A stretch of 64,000 nt of DNA. Source: Tardiphaga sp. 709. GTDB lineage: Bacteria; Pseudomonadota; Alphaproteobacteria; Rhizobiales; Xanthobacteraceae. The DNA is taken from the NCBI RefSeq assembly GCF_032401055.1, contig NZ_CP135529.1, forward strand, positions 992,001 to 1,056,000, written 5' to 3'. The notes under the pieces were generated by a model. The model did not search any database and was not told the origin of the DNA. It saw only the letters and a program-made list of their open reading frames with translations. Position numbers and translations under genes: made by a program. Below, in pieces: positions 18,922-27,149 of this stretch (positions within the stretch are counted from its first letter, which is position 1; each line of letters starts with the position of its first letter).

Positions 18922-21900
18922 TCGCCCGCATCATCGCATGGTCGGCGCGCAATCTGCTGCTGGTGTTGTTCGGCACAGGGTTCGCCGCAGCCGCTGGCAT
19001 CTACGCGCTGGCGCACCTGCCGCTCGACGCCATCCCGGATCTCTCCGACACGCAGGTCATCGTCTATACCGAATACCCCGGCCAAGCGCCGCAGGTGATC
19101 GAGGATCAGGTCACCTATCCGTTGACGACGGCAATGCTCACGGTGCCGAAGTCGAAAGTGGTGCGCGGGTTCTCGTTCTTCGGCGTGTCGTTCGTCTATG
19201 TCATCTTCGAAGATGGGACCGACATCTACTGGGCCCGGTCGCGCGTTCTCGAATTCCTCAACGGAGCCGCGTCCCGCCTGCCCGCCGGCGTCACGCCGAC
19301 GATGGGCCCCGACGCCACCGGCGTCGGCTGGGTCTACCAGTACGCGATCATGTCCAAGGAATTGAACCTTGCCGACACACGGGCGATCCAGGACTGGAAT
19401 CTGAAGTTCGCGCTCGCCAAAGCCGAAGGCGTCGCCGAAGTCGCCAGCGTCGGTGGCTTCGTCAAGCAATATAACGTCGTGCTCGATCCGCTTCGGATGC
19501 GCGACCTCGGCATCACCATGCAGAAGATGCGCGACGCTATCCGGGCCAGCAACGCCGATGTCGGCGGTCGCACGGTGGAGTTGTCCGAATTCGAATATGT
19601 CATTCGCGGCAGGGGCTACCTGAAGTCGATCAATGATCTCGGCAATGTCGTGCTCAAGACCAACAACGGCACGCCGGTCCTGCTGCGCGACGTCGCCCGC
19701 GTCGAACTGGGCCCCGACGAGCGGCGCGGCATCACCGAACTGAACGGCGAAGGCGAAGTCGCCAGCGGCATCGTGTTGCAGCGCTTCGGCGTCAATGCGC
19801 TCGACGTCATCGAGAACGTCAAGAAACGCTTCAAGGAGATCGCCAGCAGTCTGCCGAAGTCCGTCGAGATCGTCCCGGTCTACGACCGCTCCAACCTGAT
19901 CAACGCCGCCATCGCCACGCTCAAGCACACGTTGCTGGAGGAAAGCCTTGTCGTCGCGTTAGTCTGCATTTTATTCCTGCTGCACGTCCGCAGCGCGCTG
20001 GTCGCGATCCTGATGCTGCCGGTCGGCGTGCTGATGGCGTTCGGCGCCATGAAGCTGCTCGGTCTTGGCTCCAATATCATGAGTCTCGGCGGCATCGCGA
20101 TCGCCATAGGCGCCATGGTCGATGCCGCCATCGTCATGATCGAGAACGCCCACAAACATCTCGAACGCGCGGATCCCGGCAAGTCGCGCGTCGAGGTCCT
20201 GATCGAGGCAGCCTCCGAGGTCGGCCCGGCACTGTTCTTCAGCCTGTTGATCATCACCGTGTCGTTCATGCCGATCTTCACGCTGGAATCCCAGGAAGGA
20301 CGTCTGTTCAGCCCTCTGGCGTTCACCAAGACATTTGCGATGGCGGCCGCGGCTATCCTGTCAGTGACGCTGGTCCCGGCCCTGATGATCATCTTCGTTC
20401 GCGGCCGGATCGTTCCGGAACACAAGAATCCGATCAACCGCTTTCTGATCTGGGTCTACCGGCCGGTCATCACCGTTGTGATGCGCGCGAAGACGCTGGT
20501 CGTCCTGCTCGCAGTCGCCGTTCTCGCGGCAAGTGTCTGGCCGGCCCGTCAGCTCGGCACCGAGTTCATGCCCAGTCTCAACGAGGGCACGCTCATGTAT
20601 ATGCCGACGACGCTGCCGGGCATCTCCGTCACCAAGGCAGGCGAACTGCTGCAGATGCAGGACAGGATCATTCGGTCGTTTCCGGAGGTGGCTTCGGTCT
20701 ATGGCAAGGCGGGGCGCGCTGCCACGGCGACTGATCCGGCGCCCTCCGAAATGTTCGAGACGATCATCAACCTCAAACCGAAGGAAGAGTGGCGATCCGG
20801 TCTCACGGTTGATGGACTAATCGCCGAGATGGACAAGGCGCTGCAGTTTCCGGGCGTGTCGAATGCCTGGACCATGCCGATCAAGGCCCGCATCGACATG
20901 CTGTCGACAGGCATCCGCACGCCAATCGGCGTGAAGGTGATCGGCACCGACCTCGTTGAGATCGACCGGCTTGCCAAACAGATCGAGCAGGTGCTCAAGG
21001 CGGTACCGGGCACATCGTCGGCCTATGCCGAGCGCGGCATCGGCGGCTACTACCTCGATGTGACACCGGATCGTGAGGCATTGGCGCGCTACGGCATCAT
21101 GATCCAGGACGTCCAGGACGTGATTGGAACCGCGCTCGGCGGCCAGACGGTGACGACGACCGTGGAAGGCCGGCAACGCTTCACCGTCAACATGCGATAC
21201 CCCCGCGACCTCAGAGACAGCCCGCAGGCCATCGCCAACGACGTGCTGGTGCCGATGCCCGGAGGTGGCGCGGTCCCGCTCGGCGAAGTGGCCAGGATTG
21301 CGCTGGCGAGAGGGCCGACGTCGATCCGGACGGAGAACGGACAGTTGGCTACCTACATCTATGTCGATATCCGCGATCGCGACCTCGGCGGCTACGTGGC
21401 CGACGCGCAGCGCGCCGTCCAGGCGAGCATTCAATTTCCGCCCGGCTACTACGTGATGTGGAGCGGCCAGTACGAATATCTCGAACGTGCGACGGCGCGC
21501 CTGAAGATCGTCGTACCGGTGACGCTGTTGATCATCTTCCTGCTACTGTACCTGAACTTCCGGTCGATCACCGAAACGATGATCGTTATGCTGTCGCTGC
21601 CGTTCGCGCTGGTCGGCGGCCTCTGGCTGATGTGGTGGCTCGGTTTCAACCTGTCGGTTGCGGTCGTCGTCGGCTTCATTGCGCTGGCCGGCGTTGCCGC
21701 CGAGACCGGCGTGGTGATGCTGATCTATTTGAATCAGGCATTGACCGCGATCCAGGCGCGACGGGACATTGAAGGACGGCCGCTGACGCGCAACGACCTG
21801 TACGACGCCATCATGGAGGGTGCGGTCGAACGCGTCCGTCCGAAGATGATGACGGTGGTCGCCATCATGGCGGGCCTGCTGCCGATCATGTGGAGCACCG

Positions 21901-22073
21901 GCACGGGCTCGGAAATCATGCAGCGCATCGCGGTGCCGATGATCGGCGGCATGATCTCGTCGACGCTGCTCACACTGATTGTGATCCCCGCGATCTATGC
22001 AATTGTTAAGGGCCATCGGCTGCCTCAAGCCGGCTTGATCGCAGCAGAAGGGATCGTTCCTCTGGCCGGATAG
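18918..22073 (+). CDS. cusA: CusA-type heavy-metal RND efflux transporter
   Basis: 1051 residues from ATG 18918, overlapping the adaptor by 4 bases. Twelve-helix HME-RND pump: it starts MIARIIAWSARNLLLVLF and has the proton-relay segment GAMVDAAIVMIENAHKHLE in TM4. FMPSLNEGTLMYMPTTLPGIS is also present. RIDMLSTGIRTPIG is the version found in the Cu(I)/Ag(I) exporter CusA, whereas divalent CzcA pumps have a different sequence there. Together with the Met-rich small protein this favours copper or silver. No TolC/CusC-like outer-membrane gene is in the cluster, so a channel must be borrowed. Confidence 0.92.
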   Translation: MIARIIAWSARNLLLVLFGTGFAAAAGIYALAHLPLDAIPDLSDTQVIVYTEYPGQAPQVIEDQVTYPLTTAMLTVPKSKVVRGFSFFGVSFVYVIFEDGTDIYWARSRVLEFLNGAASRLPAGVTPTMGPDATGVGWVYQYAIMSKELNLADTRAIQDWNLKFALAKAEGVAEVASVGGFVKQYNVVLDPLRMRDLGITMQKMRDAIRASNADVGGRTVELSEFEYVIRGRGYLKSINDLGNVVLKTNNGTPVLLRDVARVELGPDERRGITELNGEGEVASGIVLQRFGVNALDVIENVKKRFKEIASSLPKSVEIVPVYDRSNLINAAIATLKHTLLEESLVVALVCILFLLHVRSALVAILMLPVGVLMAFGAMKLLGLGSNIMSLGGIAIAIGAMVDAAIVMIENAHKHLERADPGKSRVEVLIEAASEVGPALFFSLLIITVSFMPIFTLESQEGRLFSPLAFTKTFAMAAAAILSVTLVPALMIIFVRGRIVPEHKNPINRFLIWVYRPVITVVMRAKTLVVLLAVAVLAASVWPARQLGTEFMPSLNEGTLMYMPTTLPGISVTKAGELLQMQDRIIRSFPEVASVYGKAGRAATATDPAPSEMFETIINLKPKEEWRSGLTVDGLIAEMDKALQFPGVSNAWTMPIKARIDMLSTGIRTPIGVKVIGTDLVEIDRLAKQIEQVLKAVPGTSSAYAERGIGGYYLDVTPDREALARYGIMIQDVQDVIGTALGGQTVTTTVEGRQRFTVNMRYPRDLRDSPQAIANDVLVPMPGGGAVPLGEVARIALARGPTSIRTENGQLATYIYVDIRDRDLGGYVADAQRAVQASIQFPPGYYVMWSGQYEYLERATARLKIVVPVTLLIIFLLLYLNFRSITETMIVMLSLPFALVGGLWLMWWLGFNLSVAVVVGFIALAGVAAETGVVMLIYLNQALTAIQARRDIEGRPLTRNDLYDAIMEGAVERVRPKMMTVVAIMAGLLPIMWSTGTGSEIMQRIAVPMIGGMISSTLLTLIVIPAIYAIVKGHRLPQAGLIAAEGIVPLAG

Positions 22074-22088
22074 CCCGAGCCTGGAGCG

Positions 22089-22114
22089 ACGTGTTCGGAC
22101 TCAGCCGAACACGT
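22089..22114. terminator. Convergent hairpin between cusA and the NicX-like gene
   Basis: Arms ACGTGTTCGG (22089-22098) and CCGAACACGT (22105-22114) with a 6-base loop. It overlaps the last codons of the minus-strand gene and lies 16 bases after the cusA stop. There is no T-run, so it may act with Rho. Confidence 0.5.
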
Positions 22115-23147
22115 CCTGCACCACGCCGTCCTTGATCACATCCACGCCGTCGAGCGTGATGGTCGTCTTGAAGATCGGCAGGTCGAAATGCCCGGCGGTG
22201 TAGCGCCCGGCGAATTCATTGGCGCCGGTGGAGAACAGGAAGTTGCCGGCCACGGCGCGGATTTCCGTGCCGTTGGTATCGCGCTGGTCATACATCTGCA
22301 GCGCCTCGTAGCGTGCATTGGGATTCATGCCCCAGCCGACATGCGACACGGCATAGGCCTCGCGGTCGCCCCAGGCGGCGAGATAGCGCTTCATCATTTC
22401 GGCGTCGGCGCCCTCGCCCGTCAATTCGGTGAGATAGTCGTCCTTGAACAGCATCTTCACCGGCGACGTCAGGTAGCGCTTGAAGGTCAGGTTGATATCG
22501 CCTGCATCCATCACCACCGTGCCATTGATGGTCTTGCTCTTCGGGAAGCTCACCACGATGCCGCCCGGCCAATGTGCCAGCGTGCCGGGCTTGTCGGTCC
22601 AGCCCCAGACGCCGACGGTGGCCGCGCCTTCCATGTTGACGTCGAGATCAGTGCCCGCCTTCGAGGTCACCTTCATGTGCTTCGTGCCGCGCAGCATCTT
22701 GGCCGCCGCGCGCACGCGCTTTTCGAGCGCCGAGTCCGGCACCATGCGCTCGAGCGCTTCGGGATGTTCATTGGAAATCACGAGAATGCGCGCGCCGGCC
22801 TTCAGGATCTCCGGTGTTTCCTTGGCATGCATCAGGCCTTCAATGGTGCAGTCGACCACGAAACCCGCCTGCTGCAATGCTGACACCACCGGCCCGAGTT
22901 GCTGGATCGCTTCGGACGCGCCGGTTGAGCGGATCGGCACGACCTGCTTGTTGCGCGGCGTCGGCACCACGACATGGAACGGCCGCGCGCCCATACGGAG
23001 CAATGCCAATTCGGCAATGTGCACATTCAGCGCGCGCGATTGCGTCTCGGAGAGGATGGCGGCAGTGTCGCCGGGCTTGACCGCGCAGCGCTCGAAGATC
23101 TCGCAGAATGCGTCGATCCATTTCGCCTCGATGCGATCCGCCAGCAT
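22101..23147 (-). CDS. NicX-like 2,5-dihydroxypyridine 5,6-dioxygenase / M29-aminopeptidase-fold protein
   Basis: 348 residues from ATG 23147 with GGAG upstream. The sequence fits the M29-peptidase-like fold family that includes the ring-cleaving 2,5-dihydroxypyridine dioxygenase NicX. Visible features are GDTAAILSETQSRALNVHIAELALL at the N-terminus, a Gly-rich WPGGIVVSFPKSK segment, and a C-terminal HVGWGMNPNARYE and AGHFDLPI pair with the metal-ligand histidines. NicX opens the ring of 2,5-dihydroxypyridine in nicotinate or picolinate breakdown. A leucyl-aminopeptidase role is the alternative. The divergent flavin reductase-MarR gene favours a catabolic role. Confidence 0.78.
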   Translation of the reverse strand: MLADRIEAKWIDAFCEIFERCAVKPGDTAAILSETQSRALNVHIAELALLRMGARPFHVVVPTPRNKQVVPIRSTGASEAIQQLGPVVSALQQAGFVVDCTIEGLMHAKETPEILKAGARILVISNEHPEALERMVPDSALEKRVRAAAKMLRGTKHMKVTSKAGTDLDVNMEGAATVGVWGWTDKPGTLAHWPGGIVVSFPKSKTINGTVVMDAGDINLTFKRYLTSPVKMLFKDDYLTELTGEGADAEMMKRYLAAWGDREAYAVSHVGWGMNPNARYEALQMYDQRDTNGTEIRAVAGNFLFSTGANEFAGRYTAGHFDLPIFKTTITLDGVDVIKDGVVQDVFG

Positions 23148-23287
23148 GCCGTTTCTCCGTGTTTTAAAGCGATTATGGTTGGATGATAGGCGCGGTCATG
23201 TTATATGAAAAGGAATATTTTTAATCTTGAAGGACAATCCGGCGCTGTATTTTGGGCAGTCGCGGGTGTCGCGGAGCGGCGAATTCC

Positions 23288-24292
23288 ATGGCGTTTGACA
23301 AGACGGCGCAGGACAAGGTCGCGGACGACAAGCTCGTGGACAAGGCGCAGGCGGTCAACCCCGCGACGTTTCGTCAGGCGCTGGGCCAGTTTCCGACCGG
23401 CGTCACCGTGGTCACCGCAACGACAGGCGATCATCCTGTCGGCATGACCGCCAATTCGTTCTCGTCAGTGTCGCTCGATCCGCCGCTGGTGCTGTGGAGC
23501 GTCGCGAAATCTTCGCCCAGCCACGATCCCTTCGTCGAAGCGGACGCTTTCGCCATTCATTTTCTCGGCGCCGATCATGGCGAGCTCGCGATGCGTTTCG
23601 GCCGTCGCGGCTCCGACAAGTTTGCTGATATCGCCCATGCGCCGGGCATCAGCGGCGCACCGCTGATCGAGGGCCTCGCACCGATCTTCGAATGCAAGAC
23701 CTGGGCGCGCTATCCCGGCGGCGACCACACGATCCTGGTCGGTGAAGTCGTGCACTTCGTCGAGCGCAATCACGACCCCCTCGTCTTCCACTCCGGACAA
23801 CTCCGCCGCATCGACAAGGCACAGCCACGGGCGCCGGCCCTGGCCAGCAACAGTTTTGCACGCAGCTACCTGTCCTATCTGCTGGCGCGCGCCAGCTTCA
23901 ACGTGTCGAGCTCATTTCACGCACGGCTGAAGGAATGGGACCTCACGGTGCCGGAATGGCGCGTATTGGCCTGCCTCGCCGATGTCGAGGGCCTATCGGT
24001 CGGCGAACTCGCCGCGATGGCGCTGATGAAGCAGCCCGGCCTGACGAAAGTGCTCGACCGCATGGAGCGCGACGATCTGTTGAAGCGCAAGAGCACCTCG
24101 AACGATCGGCGCCGCGTCACGCTCTACCTGACCGCGAAAGGCCGCGCACGCGTCAAGCCCGTGCAGAAGGCCGCGCTCGAACATGAGGCGGAACTGCTGA
24201 AGCGCTTCAACGACGACGAGCGCGCGACCATCAAATACGCGCTCGATCTCCTGATCGACAGCGGCATGTCAGACGATACAACTTCACAATAA
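23288..24292 (+). CDS. Flavin reductase fused to a MarR-type domain (C1-HPAH-like)
   Basis: 334 residues from ATG 23288. Residues about 20-165 form an HpaC-like flavin reductase: FRQALGQFPTGVTVVTA, GMTANSFSSVSLDPPLVLWSV, and GDHTILVGEVVHF. Residues about 185-325 form a MarR winged helix: LTVPEWRVLACLADVEGLSVGELA, then TKVLDRMERDDLLKRK and NDRRRVTLYLT. The same fusion occurs in the reductase component C1 of Acinetobacter p-hydroxyphenylacetate hydroxylase, where the MarR part senses the aromatic substrate and relieves autoinhibition. Here it would supply reduced flavin to a monooxygenase not present nearby. A DNA-binding role is possible because the HTH looks intact. Confidence 0.9.
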   Translation: MAFDKTAQDKVADDKLVDKAQAVNPATFRQALGQFPTGVTVVTATTGDHPVGMTANSFSSVSLDPPLVLWSVAKSSPSHDPFVEADAFAIHFLGADHGELAMRFGRRGSDKFADIAHAPGISGAPLIEGLAPIFECKTWARYPGGDHTILVGEVVHFVERNHDPLVFHSGQLRRIDKAQPRAPALASNSFARSYLSYLLARASFNVSSSFHARLKEWDLTVPEWRVLACLADVEGLSVGELAAMALMKQPGLTKVLDRMERDDLLKRKSTSNDRRRVTLYLTAKGRARVKPVQKAALEHEAELLKRFNDDERATIKYALDLLIDSGMSDDTTSQ

Positions 24293-24315
24293 CGATCGCG
24301 ATCAAGCGCTGCTCT

Positions 24316-24405
24316 CTCCACGTCATGGCCGGGCTTGTCCCGGCCATCCACGCCTTCCTTGTGGCCAAGACGTGGATGCCCGGCACAAGGCCGGGCATGA
24401 CGGAG
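24316..24405. repeat. Palindromic intergenic repeat (CGTCATGGCCGGGC type)
   Basis: The left arm starts CTCCACGTCATGGCCGGGCT and the right arm, read in reverse complement, CTCCGTCATGCCCGGCCT. Both end in CATCCACG, with an 18-base centre. It forms a long imperfect hairpin between two convergent genes and belongs to a repeat type abundant in Bradyrhizobium and Rhodopseudomonas (from memory). It may terminate both genes. Confidence 0.8.
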
Positions 24406-24437
24406 AGAGTGTCATTGTTTGTAAGTGAGCGACGCCG

Positions 24438-25424
24438 TTACTTGATCGGCGCGACGACCTTGCCCTTCAGCTCGGAGACGTCGAGCTTCTTCGGCAGCAT
24501 TCCGGACTCGACATAGGTGTCGAGCATCTTCTGGATCGCGTCGAAATTCGGCGCGGCGCCCGGATCCCTGGCGAAATCGTTATCCTTCAGCAGATAGGTT
24601 TCCAGCACCGGGATCGGCGCCTTCATCACTTCATTGACGACCTTCAGCGTTTCATCGCGATTGGCCAGCGCCTTCTGCATGCCCAGCGTCAGATCACGCA
24701 CATACATCCTGGCCAGTTCCGGATTCTTCTCGATGAAGTCGGCACGGCAGGCTTCGAGAATATGCACGATGCCATCCTGCTGCTGCGACAGCGAGAACAG
24801 CTTGCGGGTGCCGCCCTTGGCTTCCATGCGCGCGGCGAACGGCTGGTTCATCACGGCGGAATCGACGCGGCCCGAACGCAGCGCCTCTTCCGAGAGCGCG
24901 AAGCCGACTTCAACCAGCTTGACGTCCTTGGCCGGATCGAGGCCGGCCTGCTTCAAGAGGATCGCCATCGGGCCATAGATGCCGGAGCCCAGCGTGTTGA
25001 TCGACATCGTCTTCCCCTTGAGGTCGGCGATGGTCTTGATCGGCGAGTCGTCTTTTACCGCCCAATAGACCGAAAAGCTGCCCGGCTTTTCGAACACGTG
25101 CTGCGCAACGATCGAAGCCTTGAGGTTGCCGCTCTGCATGCCCTGCGCGAGCGCCAGCACCGATTGCGTCGCGCAATCCAGCGCGCCGGCCGCGAGTGCC
25201 TGTGTCATCGGCGCGGTGCCCTGAAACTGCACCCACTCGATATTGTATTTCTTGCCGAGATCCGCGAATTCCTGCGGACGCTTCATCATCCAGTATTTGG
25301 ATTCTTCGGCCGGGATGGTCCAGCCAACCTTGATGGTTTGTTGGGCAAACGCCGAGCCACTGCTCAGCAACGCTCCGAGTGCCAGAGCCGCCACAACGCC
25401 ACGCTTCGATGCGATCCGCTTCAT
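24438..25424 (-). CDS. ABC transporter substrate-binding protein (NitT/TauT/SsuA type)
   Basis: 328 residues from ATG 25424 with AGGA upstream; the frame is open further but unconserved. Signal peptide at about 1-28 (VVAALALGALLSSGSAFAQ). The mature protein has the type-2 binding fold of aliphatic sulfonate, nitrate and taurine binders: TIKVGWTIPAEESKYWMM, GTAPMTQALAAGALDCA, and DLKGKTMSINTLGSGIYG. Permease and ATPase genes are absent nearby, so it is an orphan or uses components elsewhere. Its position beside the NicX-like and flavin-reductase genes suggests uptake of an aromatic or N-containing substrate; this is inference. Confidence 0.88.
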   Translation of the reverse strand: MKRIASKRGVVAALALGALLSSGSAFAQQTIKVGWTIPAEESKYWMMKRPQEFADLGKKYNIEWVQFQGTAPMTQALAAGALDCATQSVLALAQGMQSGNLKASIVAQHVFEKPGSFSVYWAVKDDSPIKTIADLKGKTMSINTLGSGIYGPMAILLKQAGLDPAKDVKLVEVGFALSEEALRSGRVDSAVMNQPFAARMEAKGGTRKLFSLSQQQDGIVHILEACRADFIEKNPELARMYVRDLTLGMQKALANRDETLKVVNEVMKAPIPVLETYLLKDNDFARDPGAAPNFDAIQKMLDTYVESGMLPKKLDVSELKGKVVAPIK

Positions 25425-25598
25425 CCTGAATTCCTCTGTTTTCAGCGATCCGGCCGCAGTCAGAAACGAATGCAATTCTCTTGCCGAAGCGCTCCCCACT
25501 CACAATTGTTTCATGCTTCAAATGATCGCGCAATATGCCTCGCTATGGGCTATATTGAAGCGGACTGGTTGGACTGCCAGCCCGGGAATTGATTCACC

Positions 25599-26978
25599 AT
25601 GAGCAATGACTCCTTCTTCTCCGATCTCCTCGCATCCATTTCGGAACGCGGACGCACTCTGCTGCGGCTCGGTCCCGCATCTGTCGATCCCAAACAGAAC
25701 GCATCGGACTTGATCGAACTCTGTGCGGAGCTGTTGTCAGGACGCGGCGAAGCGTCCGGCACGGTCCTCGCGCGCGGCGTGCTCGATCGCTACAAGAGTC
25801 TCGACGAGGCCGGCCGCCTCACCTTCTTCGAGAACCTCGCACAGAATTACGGTCCCGATCGTGACAAGCTTGAAAAGGCCATCGCGGCATGGCGCGCCAA
25901 GCCGACCGGCGACGTCTCCGGCGAATTGCATTTCGCATCCGAGCCGCAGCGGCAGGAACTGTTTCGCCGGCTGAACCGCGCGCCGAACGCGACCAGCGAA
26001 CTCGTGAAGATGCGTGAGGATCTTCTCGATCTGAAGAATGGCAACAAGGATCTCAACGCCGTCGATCGCGACGTCGTTCATCTCTTGGCATCCTGGTTCA
26101 ACAGGGGATTTCTGGTGCTGCGCAAGATCGACTGGTCCACACCCGCCAACGTGCTCGAAAAAGTCATCAAATACGAAGCGGTCCACGAGATCCACGACTG
26201 GGACGATCTGCGCCGCCGCATCGATCCCGTGGATCGCCGCTGCTACGCGTTCTTCCACCCTGCCCTTGTCGATGAACCGCTGATCTTCGTCGAGGTTGCG
26301 CTCACCGAAACCATTCCGGGCGCCATCGCGCCACTGCTGGCCGTCGATCGCCAGCCGGTGCCGATCGAGCGCGCGCGCACCGCGGTGTTCTATTCGATCT
26401 CCAACTGCCAGCGCGGCCTCGGCGGCATTTCGTTCGGCAACTTCCTGATCAAGCAGGTGGTCGAGGAACTGCGCCGCGAATTGCCGAAGCTCGATACGTT
26501 CGTGACGCTGTCACCGGTGCCGGGTTTCATGAAGTGGCTCAAAAAGGCCGATGACCTCAACCTGTCCAATGAGGATCAGGCGCTGGTCGACATGCTCGCC
26601 GATCCGCTGTGGGTCAACGACACAGCGCTGACGGCGCAGCTCAAGCCGGTGATGGAGCAGCTCGCCGCGCATTACTTCCTGAAGGCCAAGAGCCCGCGCG
26701 GCGGCCCGATCGATTCCGTCGCCCGCTTCCATCTCGGCAACGGCGCACGGCTCGAGCGCATCGACTGGCTTGGCGATACGTCGGCGAAGGGCCTGCGTGA
26801 GTCCGCCAGTCTGATGGTGAACTATCTGTATCGTCTCGACGATATCGAGAAGAACCACGAAGCCTATGCGGATCACTACGAGATCGCGGCTTCCAGCGCG
26901 GTGAAGAAGCTGCTGAAGAGTGAAAGCGGCGGTGGCCTGCGTTTGCTGGACAGCATGCGGCTGTCGCGGGCGGAGTGA
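25599..26978 (+). CDS. Malonyl-CoA decarboxylase
   Basis: Converts malonyl-CoA to acetyl-CoA and CO2. 459 residues from ATG 25599. The helical N-terminal domain is followed by the acetyltransferase-like catalytic domain with CYAFFHPALVDEPLIFVEVAL, YSISNCQRGLGGISFGNFLI and TLSPVPGFMKWL. The conserved Ser/His-bearing segments lie in these three stretches. Length fits bacterial MatA-type enzymes. Usual partners (malonyl-CoA synthetase MatB, malonate transporter) are not adjacent, so it may serve to control malonyl-CoA level rather than malonate growth. Confidence 0.93.
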   Translation: MSNDSFFSDLLASISERGRTLLRLGPASVDPKQNASDLIELCAELLSGRGEASGTVLARGVLDRYKSLDEAGRLTFFENLAQNYGPDRDKLEKAIAAWRAKPTGDVSGELHFASEPQRQELFRRLNRAPNATSELVKMREDLLDLKNGNKDLNAVDRDVVHLLASWFNRGFLVLRKIDWSTPANVLEKVIKYEAVHEIHDWDDLRRRIDPVDRRCYAFFHPALVDEPLIFVEVALTETIPGAIAPLLAVDRQPVPIERARTAVFYSISNCQRGLGGISFGNFLIKQVVEELRRELPKLDTFVTLSPVPGFMKWLKKADDLNLSNEDQALVDMLADPLWVNDTALTAQLKPVMEQLAAHYFLKAKSPRGGPIDSVARFHLGNGARLERIDWLGDTSAKGLRESASLMVNYLYRLDDIEKNHEAYADHYEIAASSAVKKLLKSESGGGLRLLDSMRLSRAE

Positions 26979-27000
26979 GATAGGCTTTTAGGTTTATGGC

Positions 27001-27122
27001 TGTCGTCCCCGCGAAGGCGGGGACCCATAGACTCCAAGTTCAAAACTTGAGCGCCGGAGATGCTGACAGAGTTCTAACTTTGTCGACCGTGGTTATGGAT
27101 CCCCGCCTTCGCGGGGATGACA
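27001..27122. repeat. Palindromic intergenic repeat (GTCCCCGCGAAGGCGGGGA type)
   Basis: 29-base arms at 27001-27029 and 27094-27122 are inverted copies differing at 2 positions. Each contains its own small palindrome CCCCGCGAAGGCGGGG. The centre (about 64 bases) is AT-richer. This is a familiar hairpin repeat of Bradyrhizobiaceae and other alphaproteobacteria. It lies between convergent genes, 22 bases after the malonyl-CoA decarboxylase stop. Confidence 0.85.
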
Positions 27123-27149
27123 GTCGAGAGATCGAGCAAACAGCTCCCC

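Noticed and set aside
23148-23287. MarR operator in the NicX / flavin-reductase gap
   Set aside because: The stretch is AT-rich with ATAT motifs, but no perfect or near-perfect dyad of suitable size was found.
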